DNA from: Oligosphaera ethanolica
GTDB taxonomy: Bacteria > Verrucomicrobiota > Lentisphaeria > Oligosphaerales > Oligosphaeraceae
Reading direction: 5' to 3'
Assembly (NCBI RefSeq): GCF_030814695.1
Contig: NZ_JAUSVL010000001.1
Span: 1,958,227-2,022,226 of the forward strand
DNA: 64,000 nucleotides
Part shown: piece after piece, positions 54,064 through 64,000 of the stretch
Numbering within the stretch: the stretch's first letter is position 1
How the letters are laid out: the number at the start of each line of letters is the position of its first letter
Notes under the pieces: generated by a model
Told to the model about the DNA's origin: nothing
Databases searched by the model: none
Seen by the model: the letters and a program-made list of their open reading frames with translations, nothing else
Program-made: the position numbers and the translations under genes

Positions 54064-54364
54064 TCCCATTTTCCTTGATCTCCTTGATGTTGAGTTCAGA
54101 CAGTTCCTCGATGATTGCCCATGCGCGCTCATACATGGCCACGGCACGCTCAAACGCTTTTTCCTCGGACGGCTTCACATACTGGATCTTGTTTTTCGAA
54201 CCAGCTGAAGACCGCGACAGGTAGCAGAACGGATGCTGCTTGCCTTTCGCGCATTCGCATTGTGCGCGCCCGCACTTGCGCGTCGTATGGACAATCGATC
54301 CGCGCACCAGACCACACAGCTTCACCAGTTCCTTTGCCAAATCGCGTTGCTTTTCCATCGCCAT
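53843..54364 (-). CDS. DUF6788-type accessory protein of the IS
   Basis: 173 residues; ATG 54364 with AAGGAG eight bases upstream. Residues 1-95 form the DUF6788 domain: RDLAKELVKLCGLVRGSIVH, then CGRAQCECAKGKQHPFCYLSR with three cysteines of a probable metal site, then a helix (YERAWAIIEELSELN). The C-terminal 75 residues are Arg/Gly-rich and overlap orfA in another frame, so they may be only the run-on of an open frame. It shares its frame with orfB and stops at the TAA (53843-53845) right beside the slippery site. Its role in transposition is unknown. Confidence 0.75.
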   Translation of the reverse strand: MAMEKQRDLAKELVKLCGLVRGSIVHTTRKCGRAQCECAKGKQHPFCYLSRSSAGSKNKIQYVKPSEEKAFERAVAMYERAWAIIEELSELNIKEIKENGNDGRRTERPGGKKASRTQSRDRPGAENIQPEPVGEDLQGSGKHTGSPVGTGDGRHRGGGAAKDGGRRPNRKAR

Positions 54365-54664
54365 CGTCGCAACTCCTTGAATATATGCGGTTTAGCATAC
54401 CATACAACGACAACAAAAAAAAGCAAGTCGAGTACTTGCAAAAAAAATGGGGGGGGGTAGTGTTTACCCCATCGCGCAATGACCCACTTTTGGGAATTGC
54501 ACCCTTCCTTTTGTGCCACACGGCGGGGCGCGAAGAAGACGTTATTTATCTGCAGATCACGCCGATTTTGCATGACAACTTAGCAAGTTGAGTTTATTGT
54601 CATAAGTTCTTCCACGCCATTTTTTTCGACCTGGGCCCATGTGATGAAGTGAAAGGGGGATTCT

Positions 54665-57073
54665 GTGCGTCTAAGATTGGTCCTTGCGTATTTCGTCTTT
54701 CTGCTTGCTCTAGCCGCGATGGCAGCCGACATGAGCCTGCAGCAGTCGCCGCTGTACGGGCAGGTCGCGGTCTTGACCGAGGGGCCAGTCCGCCTCGAAG
54801 TGGCTTTGACGGAGGGCTGCCGCCTCATCTCCTGGCAGCTCAATGGCCAGGAGATTCTCTATGCCGGTCGCAGCTGGGGCGGCGATGGCTACGACCGCTA
54901 CAAAGTCGGCGAACAGGCCGGTGAAACGCGCCTGCTGCCTCCCACCGTCATCGACACCTTGCGCCAAGATGGCCTGGTCGCCCTGCGGGCGCGCTTCCAG
55001 CTACCCGGTGGCGCCGTCCTCCAGCGCGTCATCGCCCTGAATCCCGATGGCCTCTTCATTGACAGCAGTTTCAGCGACAGCGATGCCGCCGCCTGGTCTG
55101 AATTCGCCGTGCATCTGGCACGTAGCAAGGCGGTGTCGCTCGCCATGGTCTATCCCGACGGCGACAGCATGTCGTCGCACCCTCTGCAGCCCAAGGAGGA
55201 CTACAGCGGCCTACCGCCGGCGCTGGCGGTCACGGGCTGGCGTGACGGCTGGTCACTCATCTGGCATTGTGGCGACGGCCTGCGCATCCAGCCGCGCGTC
55301 TGGAGCGACAACCTGTCCTTCGGGCTGGCGGGGACCTACGACGGCACGCCGCTGCGCGCGTCTTGCCAATGGCGGCAAGAAGGCATCGCCGATGCCGCCA
55401 CCCTGCCCTCACCGGCGCCCTTTCCCGACTGCGCTGGCGACTGGTCGCCGCTGGCTTTCGCCGTGGGCGAGCAGCCACGGGCAGAGGTCTGCACCATCGC
55501 TCGCGAATTCGGCCCTTACGGCGTCTGCAATGGCGACCCACTGTTCATGGCGCCACTGGCCGCCGCCGGCATCCGCTGGGTACGCCTGGGCAGTTTCTCC
55601 TGGGCGGCCTGTGAGCGCAATGCCGGCCAACGCGACTTCAGCGCCGCCGATACAGCCCTGGCCGCTGCGGAGAAAGAGGGCATGGCCGTCATCGGCCTGA
55701 TGAGCGGCACGCCCGGTTGGGCCGGCCTTGACGGCAGCCGCGCCGCTGTGCCCAAAGACTGGCGGCAATGGCGCGAGCACGTGGCGCAGACCGTCGCTAC
55801 CTTCTGCAATCGCGTGCACGTATGGGAAATCTGGAATGAGCCCGACATCGACAAATTCTGGAAGGGCAGCGACGGCGATTTCGTGCAGTTGCTCCGCGTC
55901 GCCTATCAGGCAGCCAAAGAGGCCGATCCGACATGCCTGGTCATGAGCGCCGGCCTCGACGGCATGGGCGAAAGCTACTTCGCCCGAATGCTCGCCCTTG
56001 GCGCCGACGACGCTTTTGACCTGGTCGGCGTCCACCCCTACGCCAGCCAAGTCGCCACCGCCGAGCACCGCATGCGCACGATGCAGCGTATCATGGCCCA
56101 CCACGGCATCAACAAGCCCATGTGGATCACCGAAGTCGGCTGGCAGTCCGGCGGCTGGAAAGGCGGGCCCGGCGTTGTCGCTTCCGAAGAGATCAAGGCC
56201 GCGCGGCTGAGCGAGGCATATCAGCGCCTCACCGCGCACGCGGACGTCGTCTGCTGGTACACCGGCGTCGAACCCGGCCAGATGTACGGCCTGCTGCAGC
56301 CCGCCGGCGCGCATGGCTTCGTCCTCACCCCCGCCTGGTTCGCACTGCGCGAACTGGCCATGCCTGCGACCGCCAACCTGCGCATTGACGCGACAGAGGC
56401 CGTGACGTTGCGCGCAGGCGAAGAACATGTGCTGCCAGCAACCATCTACGGCCAACAGCCCTTGCAAGCACGGTGGATCGGCCTGGAGCCTGAGTGGACG
56501 ACGGACAACGGCGCCGCGCCCCTCTCTGGCACAACCATGAACGCCGCGCTGCGCCTCCGCCTGCCGGCGCATCTTCGTCCCTCCAGCCGCCATCTGCTGC
56601 TGGCCGTGCAGGATCAGCATGGCCGGCACCTTGCCAGTCATGCCGTCACCATCAATATCGAAAATCCCGGCCGCTACTGTGAATTGAAACTCAATGGCGA
56701 CTGGATTCGGCGCGTGGACCGCGACGGCAACGACGTCGGCGCCTGGGCGCCGGCACACAACCTCGCCATCAGCGCTGGCGAGGGCTTTGTGCAGCCCATC
56801 CGCCCCGCCAATATGGGCAACGCCGACGAACGCCTGGCCCTGACCGTGCGCGGCAGCGCCGCCCCCTGGCTGGAGCCCCACCCCGACAGCATCGCGGTCC
56901 CGGCCGGCCAGCTCGGCTGGGTCGGCCTTCGCGCCCGCGTACCCGCCGGCACGCCCACTGGCACCTACACCCTCGACGTGCTTATTCAGTCTGAAACGTT
57001 CCCCGACGTCCGCACCGAATGGCACGGCAGTTACTCAATCGTCAACCCCAACGGCGCCACGGTAAAAGACTGA
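54665..57073 (+). CDS. Secreted clan GH-A glycosidase (GH39-like), 802 residues
   Basis: The start is GTG 54665, with AAAGGGGG six bases upstream; the only ATG nearby is stopped at once. Signal peptide ~1-21 (ALAAMAAD). An N-terminal beta-sandwich (~25-280) precedes a barrel (~285-600) with acid/base E392 in IWNEPDID and nucleophile E490 in MWITEVGWQ. The C-terminal ~200 residues are beta-rich (GTPTGTYTLDVLIQ), resembling NPCBM-associated or Ig domains. The ISKra4-like element lies 160 bases upstream and may have separated it from its original neighbours. Substrate unknown. Confidence 0.8.
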   Translation: MRLRLVLAYFVFLLALAAMAADMSLQQSPLYGQVAVLTEGPVRLEVALTEGCRLISWQLNGQEILYAGRSWGGDGYDRYKVGEQAGETRLLPPTVIDTLRQDGLVALRARFQLPGGAVLQRVIALNPDGLFIDSSFSDSDAAAWSEFAVHLARSKAVSLAMVYPDGDSMSSHPLQPKEDYSGLPPALAVTGWRDGWSLIWHCGDGLRIQPRVWSDNLSFGLAGTYDGTPLRASCQWRQEGIADAATLPSPAPFPDCAGDWSPLAFAVGEQPRAEVCTIAREFGPYGVCNGDPLFMAPLAAAGIRWVRLGSFSWAACERNAGQRDFSAADTALAAAEKEGMAVIGLMSGTPGWAGLDGSRAAVPKDWRQWREHVAQTVATFCNRVHVWEIWNEPDIDKFWKGSDGDFVQLLRVAYQAAKEADPTCLVMSAGLDGMGESYFARMLALGADDAFDLVGVHPYASQVATAEHRMRTMQRIMAHHGINKPMWITEVGWQSGGWKGGPGVVASEEIKAARLSEAYQRLTAHADVVCWYTGVEPGQMYGLLQPAGAHGFVLTPAWFALRELAMPATANLRIDATEAVTLRAGEEHVLPATIYGQQPLQARWIGLEPEWTTDNGAAPLSGTTMNAALRLRLPAHLRPSSRHLLLAVQDQHGRHLASHAVTINIENPGRYCELKLNGDWIRRVDRDGNDVGAWAPAHNLAISAGEGFVQPIRPANMGNADERLALTVRGSAAPWLEPHPDSIAVPAGQLGWVGLRARVPAGTPTGTYTLDVLIQSETFPDVRTEWHGSYSIVNPNGATVKD

Positions 57074-57099
57074 GGACCTACTCACATATTACCCCTAAC

Positions 57100-57404
57100 T
57101 GTCGCGGTATAGCGGCCCCCAAAAATAGGACAAGGTAAAGAGTTAAGATGGACTGAAAGTTGGGGTCGGGACCATTAGGACGCCTTGACACTCGGGAGGC
57201 TTGGAGACCGGTTGGTTGACACTTCGGACTACTGGGAGCGCCGCCGTCCCTGCGGTTTTCGGCCCGGAGGGCGCCGCCACCCGGGGTAGGACAGCAACCT
57301 AGAATTGTGCCCGGGGGGGGGCACCACATTGGCCAAGGACGTTGCGTCCCACCGCGCCAGGCAGAGGCATGCCTGGCATACAGCATCAATGGCTGACCAA
57401 TTAC
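57100..57404. repeat. Degenerate MITE-family right end
   Basis: 57386-57404 reads TCAATGGCTGACCAATTAC, 17 of 19 bases like the MITE right terminus. Upstream, GGGAGCGCCGCCGTCCC (57236-57252) is shared with element A of the tandem insertion at 37.3 kb. The left terminus is not recognisable. No gene is supported. Confidence 0.5.
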
Positions 57405-57921
57405 GACGAACGCGAATATTGACGCGAGTTTGCCTTGTTTTCAGGCGCTGTGAACCGTATAATTACCACGACAAGTAGAAGCAGGAAGATACATGGCCCC
57501 AAACCACGCGCTCGTGTTCTTTTTTATTAGGGATTTGCTTGGCCATGTCTTAGTATAAAAAGAAACAGTAAGGCTTGACTTCTGCGAATAATTACAATAT
57601 TTTCACTCTCGGCTTTTTGTCGAAATATAAAACTTAGTAATACCGCGTTTTTGAGGGCTGTTGACGCGTTTTCCAAATGTGGGGAAGGGCGCCGACAATT
57701 GGCTCGGTTTTGCGTTGACGAGTGCAGGAAGGACTCTTGTCGCAATGACGCGTTGTGCATTAGAGGAGGTGTGTGGTGAGGCCGGGGTGAAGACCCAACG
57801 GCTATTACTTTTTTGACTCCCCCCATCGCGATCCGACATCGCCATACCAGAGGGGTTTTGTCTTACTGATGATTATTTTTACTGAATTCCCAACAACAAA
57901 CAGCTATGGAGTAATGTTCAC
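57405..57921. other. AT-richer gap before the SUMF1-like gene
   Basis: About 515 bases, visibly lower in GC than the rest, with no convincing gene. It contains short T-runs and a TATAATTACC box near 57459. A GGAG ribosome site lies just before the next ATG. Possibly remnant DNA from an old insertion. Confidence 0.4.
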
Positions 57922-59010
57922 ATGAAACGCATGCTTGCAGCCATCGCCATCCTCGCCCTCAGCGTCGGTCTCCCCGGAACCATCGCGCACGCGGCCAGCC
58001 CCGTAGTCAGTAATATTCTGACTGAAGTAACCGCAGAAAAACAGGTCAACATCACCTTCACTCTTGCCGATGCGGACGGCGACGAATGCTGGATTTTTCC
58101 CTTCGCTCATAACACCGAAACCAACGAGTACATTCCGATCACCTGCTTCCTGAGTGAAGATGGCCAAAGCCTGGTATGGCTCAATGACCTCGCCGCCCGC
58201 CAATATGCTCCCGGCACCCACACCATTACCTGGCTCCCGGGCGCCGATTGGGGCACCCGCGATTTTGGCCAGAACATCGTGGTTTATGTGCGTGCCGATG
58301 ACAAACAGCGTTGCGCACCCGGCCGCTTCATGATCATCGATCTCGCCGCCGGCGCGGACGCCGAAAGCTACCCGCACGAAATCAAGCATTTCGTGGATGT
58401 GCGCCAAAACGAATTCAAAACCACCAAGCTCGTCCTGCGCGAATTGCCTGATGGCAGCTGGGCCGGCGTGTACGAAGTCACCCAAAAGCAGTACGAGCTG
58501 GTCACCGGCCTCACCCCCAGCAATTTCAGTGGCAATCCCATGCGCCCGGTTGAAAAAGTTTCCTGGAATAACATCAAAGACGCCGGCGGTTTCCTTGCCC
58601 GTCTCCGCGCCCGCACCGGCCTCAGCGACTTCGACCTCCCCCTGGACGCGCAGTGGGAATACGCCGGCCGCGCTGGCGCCGCCTTCAAATACAATGACTA
58701 CACCCAAGATCGCGGCAAGGGCACCGATGCCATTGCCGCCCTGGCCAATCTCGGCTGGTATGGCTTGAACAGCGGCGAAAACACCCACGATGTGGGAACG
58801 AAACAGGCCAACGCCTGGGGCCTCTATGACGTTCACGGCAATGTCTGGGAGTGGACGCTGGAAGAGCGGGACGCCTATAAGGTCATTCGCGGCGGCGCCT
58901 GGGACCTCTCTGCCGACTACTGCCCCCTCAGCTACAAAGGCGACTACGGCCCGGCCAGCGTCGGCCGCGCCTACGGCTTCCGGATCTTCCAGCCGGCTCC
59001 GATAGACTGA
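57922..59010 (+). CDS. Secreted SUMF1/formylglycine-generating-enzyme-fold protein
   Basis: 362 residues; ATG 57922 behind GGAG, signal peptide ~1-25. A ~115-residue N-terminal beta-domain (ITFTLADADGDE, APGTHTITWLPG) of the kind seen in fibronectin/PKD-like modules precedes an FGE-sulfatase domain (~150-360). Its landmarks are GVYEVTQKQYELVTG, RPVEKVSWNN, LPLDAQWEYAGRAG, DVHGNVWEWT and GGAWD. The paired active-site cysteines of true formylglycine-generating enzymes are not present near SADYCPLSYKG, which has one Cys. It is therefore unlikely to mature the sulfatases in this window. It may be a carbohydrate-binding or structural relative. Confidence 0.85.
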   Translation: MKRMLAAIAILALSVGLPGTIAHAASPVVSNILTEVTAEKQVNITFTLADADGDECWIFPFAHNTETNEYIPITCFLSEDGQSLVWLNDLAARQYAPGTHTITWLPGADWGTRDFGQNIVVYVRADDKQRCAPGRFMIIDLAAGADAESYPHEIKHFVDVRQNEFKTTKLVLRELPDGSWAGVYEVTQKQYELVTGLTPSNFSGNPMRPVEKVSWNNIKDAGGFLARLRARTGLSDFDLPLDAQWEYAGRAGAAFKYNDYTQDRGKGTDAIAALANLGWYGLNSGENTHDVGTKQANAWGLYDVHGNVWEWTLEERDAYKVIRGGAWDLSADYCPLSYKGDYGPASVGRAYGFRIFQPAPID

Positions 59011-59637
59011 TGATATGACGCGGGGAGGCCGGGGCACCCTTACTCAGCGCCCAGCCTCTCCCAATGCCGGCGACTACGCAGCACAGGACGCCAGCACGCA
59101 ACACATGCATAGGAGCGGGACTTGCACCAGAGACACGATGGAAACAGGCAGAGAGGTCATGCAGAAACGGTTGGTCATCAATTCTAGCCTTGCCCAAGGG
59201 GCGACGCGGGTGAAAACCAGCTGCGCGGGCTTTGCATTCGTCACCCCACTGGGGCGCGAAAGCCAGGTCGCCTCGCGCGTGCATGAGCAGCCGCAACTGG
59301 GCGCCTTGAGCGCCGCCCAGTCGCTTCCACCCAAGCATGACGCACTACGTTGCCGGTCCACCAATCCCGCCCCGCCGCCCAGGCGCAACGCCAAAGCGGC
59401 GGCTTCACCGGCCGCTGGCCACTTACGCAGCCCTTACCGCCCCGCGCTTCGGCATTTCTCCTGGCAGGCGTTACGCCGCCGCCGCCCTGCCCACTATGTT
59501 TCCGCCCACGAGCGGAACGATACCCTTTGCTTCCTCACGACCACCAGGTGTGTGTCCGCATGTGCCGGGAAGCCGACTCCGTCAAAACAGCCGTGGCTGT
59601 TCAGTGTATCCCCTTCATTCTGAGGCGAGAGATAGTT
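59011..59637. other. Gap without a convincing gene
   Basis: About 630 bases between the SUMF1-like and MBG-repeat genes. The longest open frames are Pro/Arg/Ser-rich and lack a ribosome site or family resemblance. None of the window's repeat families is evident. The GAGGCGAGAG just before 59638 is the probable ribosome site of the next gene. Confidence 0.45.
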
Positions 59638-62600
59638 ATGAAACAAAGCCTAGTAAAAATCGTGCTCGTTTTTCTGATCAGTCTGGCATATGGCACAACG
59701 ACCTCCTGGGCCGATTTTGACCAAGGCGGGGGTGCTGATCCTTTTGCCTTAGCCAGCGAAGCGCTGGTGCTCACGGTCGCCGATGTCGGCCCATTCACCT
59801 ACAGTGGCGTCGCCCAAACGCCTAACCCATTGGTGACCTATGGCGATTTCACGCTGCTCAAAGACCGCGACTACACTCTTGCCTACGCCAACAACCTCAA
59901 TGCCGGCGAAGCAACGATGACCGTCACCGTCAATATCGGCAACGGCACCACGGTCGTAGACAAGCTCTTCACCATCGAAAAGGCGACAATTACGGTCACC
60001 CCCGATGCCGACCAAACCAAGATATTCCGCGATGACGACCCGGTGTTGACCTACACCAGCACCCCGGCGGTCACCGGCGAAACAGCCGTCTTCACCGGCG
60101 CATTGGGACGCATTGCGGGCGAAAACGTCTATGACGGCCCTTACGCCATCACCATCGGCTCACTCAAATTGGCCGATGGCCAAGATGGCAACGCCTTCCA
60201 GAAAGACAATTACACCCTGGAGTAGTCTGCTGACGTCGTGAACTTCACCATCACCCGCCGCGGCTACGCGCTCAGGTCCATCGACATGGACGCCCTGCCT
60301 GATTTCACTTACAATGGCGCTGCCCAAGAGCCCACGCCCGATGTCTGGGACGGCGGCGTCTTGCTGAGCAAAGACGCTGACCACCCTGACTACGAGCTGA
60401 CCTATACCAACAACCTCAATGCCGGTACCGCCATGCTCACCGTCACCGGCATCAACAACTACATAGGTGAACAAAACCGCAACTTCGTCATTGACCGCAT
60501 GGACATCACGGTCACCCCCGATGCCGGTCAGAACAAGATGCTCGGAACAGACGACCCGGTACTGACCTACACGGCTACCCCGGTAGTCGCCGGCGAAACT
60601 GCAGTCTTCCCCGGCGCGCTGACCCGCGACATCGGCGAAGACATCGGCGATTACGCCATCACCATTGGCACGCTAGTCTTGGCTGACGGCATCGCGCCCA
60701 ACGCCTTCCTTGCCGCCAATTACAATCTGCTCTTCGACGAGACGCCGGTAACCTTCGCCATTACCCCCGTCGACGCCAGCACCTTCATCATTGCCGACAT
60801 TGCCCCCTTCGCCTACGACGGCACCGCCCACATGCCCGAACCCGCAATGACCAAGGCAGACGGCATCACCGCCCTGACCGCAGGCACCGACTACACGCTC
60901 TCCTACGCCGCCAACACCAACGCCGGCACCGCCACCCTCACCGTCACTGGCATTGGCAACTACGTCGGCACCCAGGATAAGACTTTCGCCATCACGCCCG
61001 TGGCCCTCACCGTCACCCCCGACGCCGGTCAGTCCAAGACCTACGGCGATGCTGAACTGGCATTGACCTTTACCAGCGCTGGCGCCGTCGGCACCGAAAC
61101 GCCCGCCTTCACCGGCGCCCTGGGCCGCGACGCCGGCGAAGACGTCGGCACCTACGCGATCAACGCCGGCACCCTCGCACTTGCCGAAAACGATCCTTTC
61201 TTGGCCACCAATTACACCCTGACATTCAACGCCGACCCTGTCGTCAACTTCGCCATCACGCCCAAAGACGCGGCCGAACTCACGATCGTCGACATTGCCA
61301 CCCTAACCTACAATGGCGCCGCGCAGACCCCCGCACCCGTGGTCAAAGATGGCGAGAACGTCCTTGCCCAAGGCGACGACTACATGCTGTCCTACGCCAA
61401 CAACACCAACGCCGGCACCGCTACCGTCACTGTTACCGGCACGGGCAACTACACCGGCACGCAGAACAAGGCCTACACCATCGCGCCCATCGCCATCACC
61501 GTCACCCCCACTGCCAGCCAGTTCAAGACCTACGGTCAGGACGACCCGGCACTGACCTATTCATATAGCGCCGCTTCGTCCGTCGCCGGCGAAACGCCGG
61601 CCTTCAACGTTGACGGCGTTCTAGCTCGCGTTGCCGGCGACAATGTCGGCACCTACGCCATTACCCAGGGCACGCTGGCGCTTGCTGACAGTGGCGCTTT
61701 CCTGGCCGATAACTATGCGCTGTCCTTCACCGCTAACGTTCCCTTCACCATTATCGCCAAAAATGTCGACGCTAATTTCACTATCGCAGCCGTCGCTCCG
61801 CTCACCTATAATGGCTTGGCGCAGACGCCCACGCCAAGCGTCAACGACGGCGATACCCTCCTTCTCTCTGGCACCGACTACACCCTCTCCTACGCCGACA
61901 ACACCAATGTCGGCGAAGCCACTCTCACCGCCACCTTCAAGGGCAATTACAGCGGCACCAAACAAACAAACTTCAACATCACCCAGGCGACGCTCACTGT
62001 CACCCCAGACGCCAATCAAGCCAAGACCTTCGGCGAACTCGACCCGGTGCTGGCCTACATGGCCAGTGGCACAGTCAATGGCGAAACGCCGGCCTTCACC
62101 GGCGCCTTGGCCCGCGCAGCCGGCACTGACATCGGCACCTACGCGATCAACCAGGGCACACTCGCCATGGCGGACGGCGTCCCCTTCCTGGCCGCCAATT
62201 ACAGCCTGGTATTTGCCGCTGAACCAGTCGTGAATTTCACCATCAACGCCAAAAACGCAAGCACCTTCACCATTGCTGATATCGCGCCGGTCGACTACAC
62301 CGGCGTGGCGCAAATGCCCGAGCCGGCCGTCAGCGACGGCGGCACCGTCCTAACCAAAGACACCGACTACGCCCTGTCCTACAGCGCCGACACCATCAAC
62401 GCCGGCACCGCCACCGTAACCGTCACCGGCATCGGCAACTACACCGGCACCCAGGACAAAGACTTCACCATCACGCCGATTACCATCACCGTCACCCCGG
62501 ATGCCGGCCAGTCGAAGACTTTCGGCGACGCCGATCCGGCGGAGTTCGCCGACACGCGAACTTCAACGACAGTAGTCGATGGCGAAACGCCCGCCTATAC

Positions 62601-64000
62601 TGGCGCCCTAGTGCGCACCGCCGGCGAAAACGCCGGCACCTACGCCATCAACCAGGGCGACCTGCTCCTCGCCGATGGCGTCGCCCCCAATACTTTCCTG
62701 GCCGCCAACTACAGTCTGGATTTCACCGCCGGCGTCGATTTCACCATCAACGCCAAGGACGCCACTACCCTCACCATCGCCGACATCGCCCCCCTCGCCT
62801 ACACCGGCATCGCCCAGACACCCGAGCCCGAAGTCAAGGACGGCGCCACCGTCCTCACCAAGGGTACCGACTACACCCTGTCCTACGCCAACAACACCAA
62901 CGCCGGCGTCGACACCGCCACCGTAACCGTTACCGGCACCGGCAACTACACCGGCACCCAAGACAAGTTCTTCACCATCTCACAGGTGGCCATCACGGTC
63001 ACTCCGGACGCCAATCAGTCCAAGGTCTTTGGCGCCGCCGACCCGGCAGTGCTGACCTACACGGCCACCGATGGCGTCAATGGCGAAACGCCGGCCTTCA
63101 CCGGCGCCCTGGCCCGCGCCGCCGGCGAAGTCGTCGGCACCTACGCCATTGAGCAAAACACACTCGCATTGGCCGGCAATGGCACTTTCCTGGCCAGCAA
63201 CTACAGCCTTGCTTTCACGACCGGCGTGACTTTCGCCATCGCCACTTATGACGCCAGCACCCTCACCATCGCTCCAATAGACCCTGTTACGTACACCGGC
63301 GCCGACCAGACGCCCACCCCCGAAGTCAAAAACGGCGAAACTGTCCTGACCGAGAACACCGACTACATTCTGTCTTACACTGACAATATCAACGCCGGTA
63401 CCGCCACGCTGACGCTCACCGGCATCGGCGATTACAGCGGCACCCAAGACAAGGCCTTCACCATCTCGCCGATTACCATCACGGTCACGCCCGACGCAGG
63501 CCAAGGCAAGATCTATGGCGAAGCCGACCCGGCAGAGCTGACCTACACCGCCACCCAGGCAGCAGTAGTCGCCGGCGAAACGCCGGTCTACACCGGCGCC
63601 CTGGCCCGCGTCGCCGGCGGAAACGCCGGCACCTACGCGATCGGGCAAGACACGCTCGACCTCGCCGATGGCGTCGCCCCCAATAACTTCCTTGCCGCCA
63701 ACTACAGTCTGTCCTTCTCCGCCGGCGTAGATTTCACCATCAATGCCAAGAATGCGAGCACCCTTACTGTCGCTGATATCGCTCCCCTCGCCTACACCGG
63801 CGCCGCGCAGATGCCCGCGCCCGAAGTCAAAGACGGTGACACCGTTCTCACCAAGGACATCGACTACACGCTGTCCTACAGCGCCGACACCACCAACGCC
63901 GGCACCGCTACTCTCACCGTCACCGGCATTGGCAACTACACCGGCACCCAGGACAAGACCTTCACCATCACGCCCCTGACCATCACCGTCACCCCGGACG
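59638..64000 (+). CDS. Giant secreted MBG/YDG-type repeat protein, in-frame TAG, open at right edge
   Basis: ATG 59638 (MKQSLVKIVLVF) with signal peptide ~1-26 starts a surface-protein-like gene. It consists of alternating ~80-residue units. Type A reads like 'DIAPLxYTGxAQTPxPEV' through 'NAGTATxTVTGxGNYTGTQD'. Type B reads 'ITVTPDAGQSKTFGxADP' through 'GTYAINQGTLALAD', matching MBG domains. Composite units begin near 59760, 60262, 60772, 61270, 61768, 62260, 62758, 63250 and 63751, about 495 bases apart. A TAG at 60223-60225 interrupts codon 196; otherwise the frame is open to the edge. The role is probably adhesion or cell-surface structure. Confidence 0.8.

Larger units (their letters stand above)
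52627..54513 (-). mobile_element. Complete ISKra4-like insertion sequence with 23-bp IRs and 9-bp target duplication
   Basis: The IS occupies 52636-54504 (1869 bp). Its ends are perfect 23-base inverted repeats (52636-52658 and 54482-54504), beginning GGGTGCAATTCCC. TTCCTTTTG flanks it at 52627-52635 and 54505-54513. It encodes a DUF6788 protein, a short orfA and a DDE transposase reached by frameshift. The perfect ends and duplications indicate recent, probably active insertion. Confidence 0.93.

Noticed and set aside
55409..57025. Minus-strand frame of 538 codons
   Set aside because: Antisense to the 802-residue GH-A protein, whose catalytic motifs and signal peptide are clear.
57922..59010. 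SUMF1-like gene as the sulfatase-maturing enzyme
   Set aside because: Signal peptide, extra N-terminal domain and absence of the paired active cysteines argue against it; true FGE also needs O2.
57904..59037. Minus-strand frame of 377 codons
   Set aside because: Antisense to the SUMF1-like gene; no recognisable motif.
59015..59623. Open frame of 202 codons between SUMF1-like and MBG genes
   Set aside because: No ribosome site, no family resemblance, Pro/Arg/Ser-rich; likely non-coding.

Overview
The window is a GC-rich bacterial chromosome segment. The best fit is an anaerobic, saccharolytic Lentisphaerota (Victivallales/Oligosphaerales-like) or related PVC-group organism. That reading is an inference. 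It rests on two type II pseudopilins with the charged-hydrophobic N-terminus typical of that group, two Cys-type sulfatases, seven secreted or cytoplasmic glycoside hydrolase-like proteins, and a strictly anaerobic enzyme set: indolepyruvate:ferredoxin oxidoreductase, flavodiiron protein, class III ribonucleotide reductase, AdhE and [FeFe] hydrogenases. No rRNA or taxonomic marker is present. The only RNA gene found is a CAU-anticodon tRNA.

Layout. 1-6 kb: iorA (cut by the left edge), flavodiiron protein, a clan GH-A glycosidase and a Gfo/Idh/MocA oxidoreductase. 6.4-17.8 kb: an FAD-dependent oxidoreductase, then a four-gene leftward run (GH2, GH106-like, GH5, Eis-like acetyltransferase). 18.4-23.3 kb: lytic transglycosylase, SirB1-like protein, acyl-CoA dehydrogenase, pteridine reductase-like SDR, zinc-ribbon coiled-coil protein. 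23.7-27.6 kb: a leftward nrdD-thioredoxin-like-nrdG cluster with two candidate NrdR boxes. 28-33 kb: two pseudopilins (the second interrupted by a TAA) and a 1019-residue glycosidase. 33.4-39 kb: small membrane protein, two sulfatases, two hypothetical/DUF proteins. 39.3-47 kb: adhE, followed by a five-gene hydrogenase module consisting of a 2Fe-2S protein, a HydS-like sensory hydrogenase with PAS domain, a SpoIIE-type PP2C phosphatase, a second 2Fe-2S protein and a group B monomeric hydrogenase. 47-51 kb: REP-like array with its RAYT-type transposase, a beta-propeller protein, the tRNA and a MITE. 51.4-57 kb: split chromate transporter, a complete ISKra4-like insertion sequence and another GH-A protein. 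57.9-64 kb: SUMF1-like protein and a giant MBG/YDG-type repeat protein running off the right edge.

Working together. Polysaccharide and sulfated-glycan breakdown (GHs, sulfatases) would feed fermentation. Reduced ferredoxin from IorA and similar oxidoreductases can be disposed of through the [FeFe] hydrogenase, and acetyl-CoA through AdhE to ethanol. The HydS/phosphatase pair looks like a redox or H2 sensing switch beside these genes. The flavodiiron protein handles O2 or NO stress.

The least ordinary part of the window is its intergenic DNA. It holds: (i) a family of ~300-bp non-autonomous elements with 19-bp terminal inverted repeats and 8-bp target duplications; (ii) GATC-rich, 9-bp-periodic arrays coupled to a CGCGATAAAAGA-type motif in four separate gaps; (iii) GTAG-footed REP hairpins next to a RAYT-type transposase; and (iv) an IS whose transposase is expressed through a canonical A-AAA-AAC frameshift site. 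No clear defence system, CRISPR array or prophage was found.
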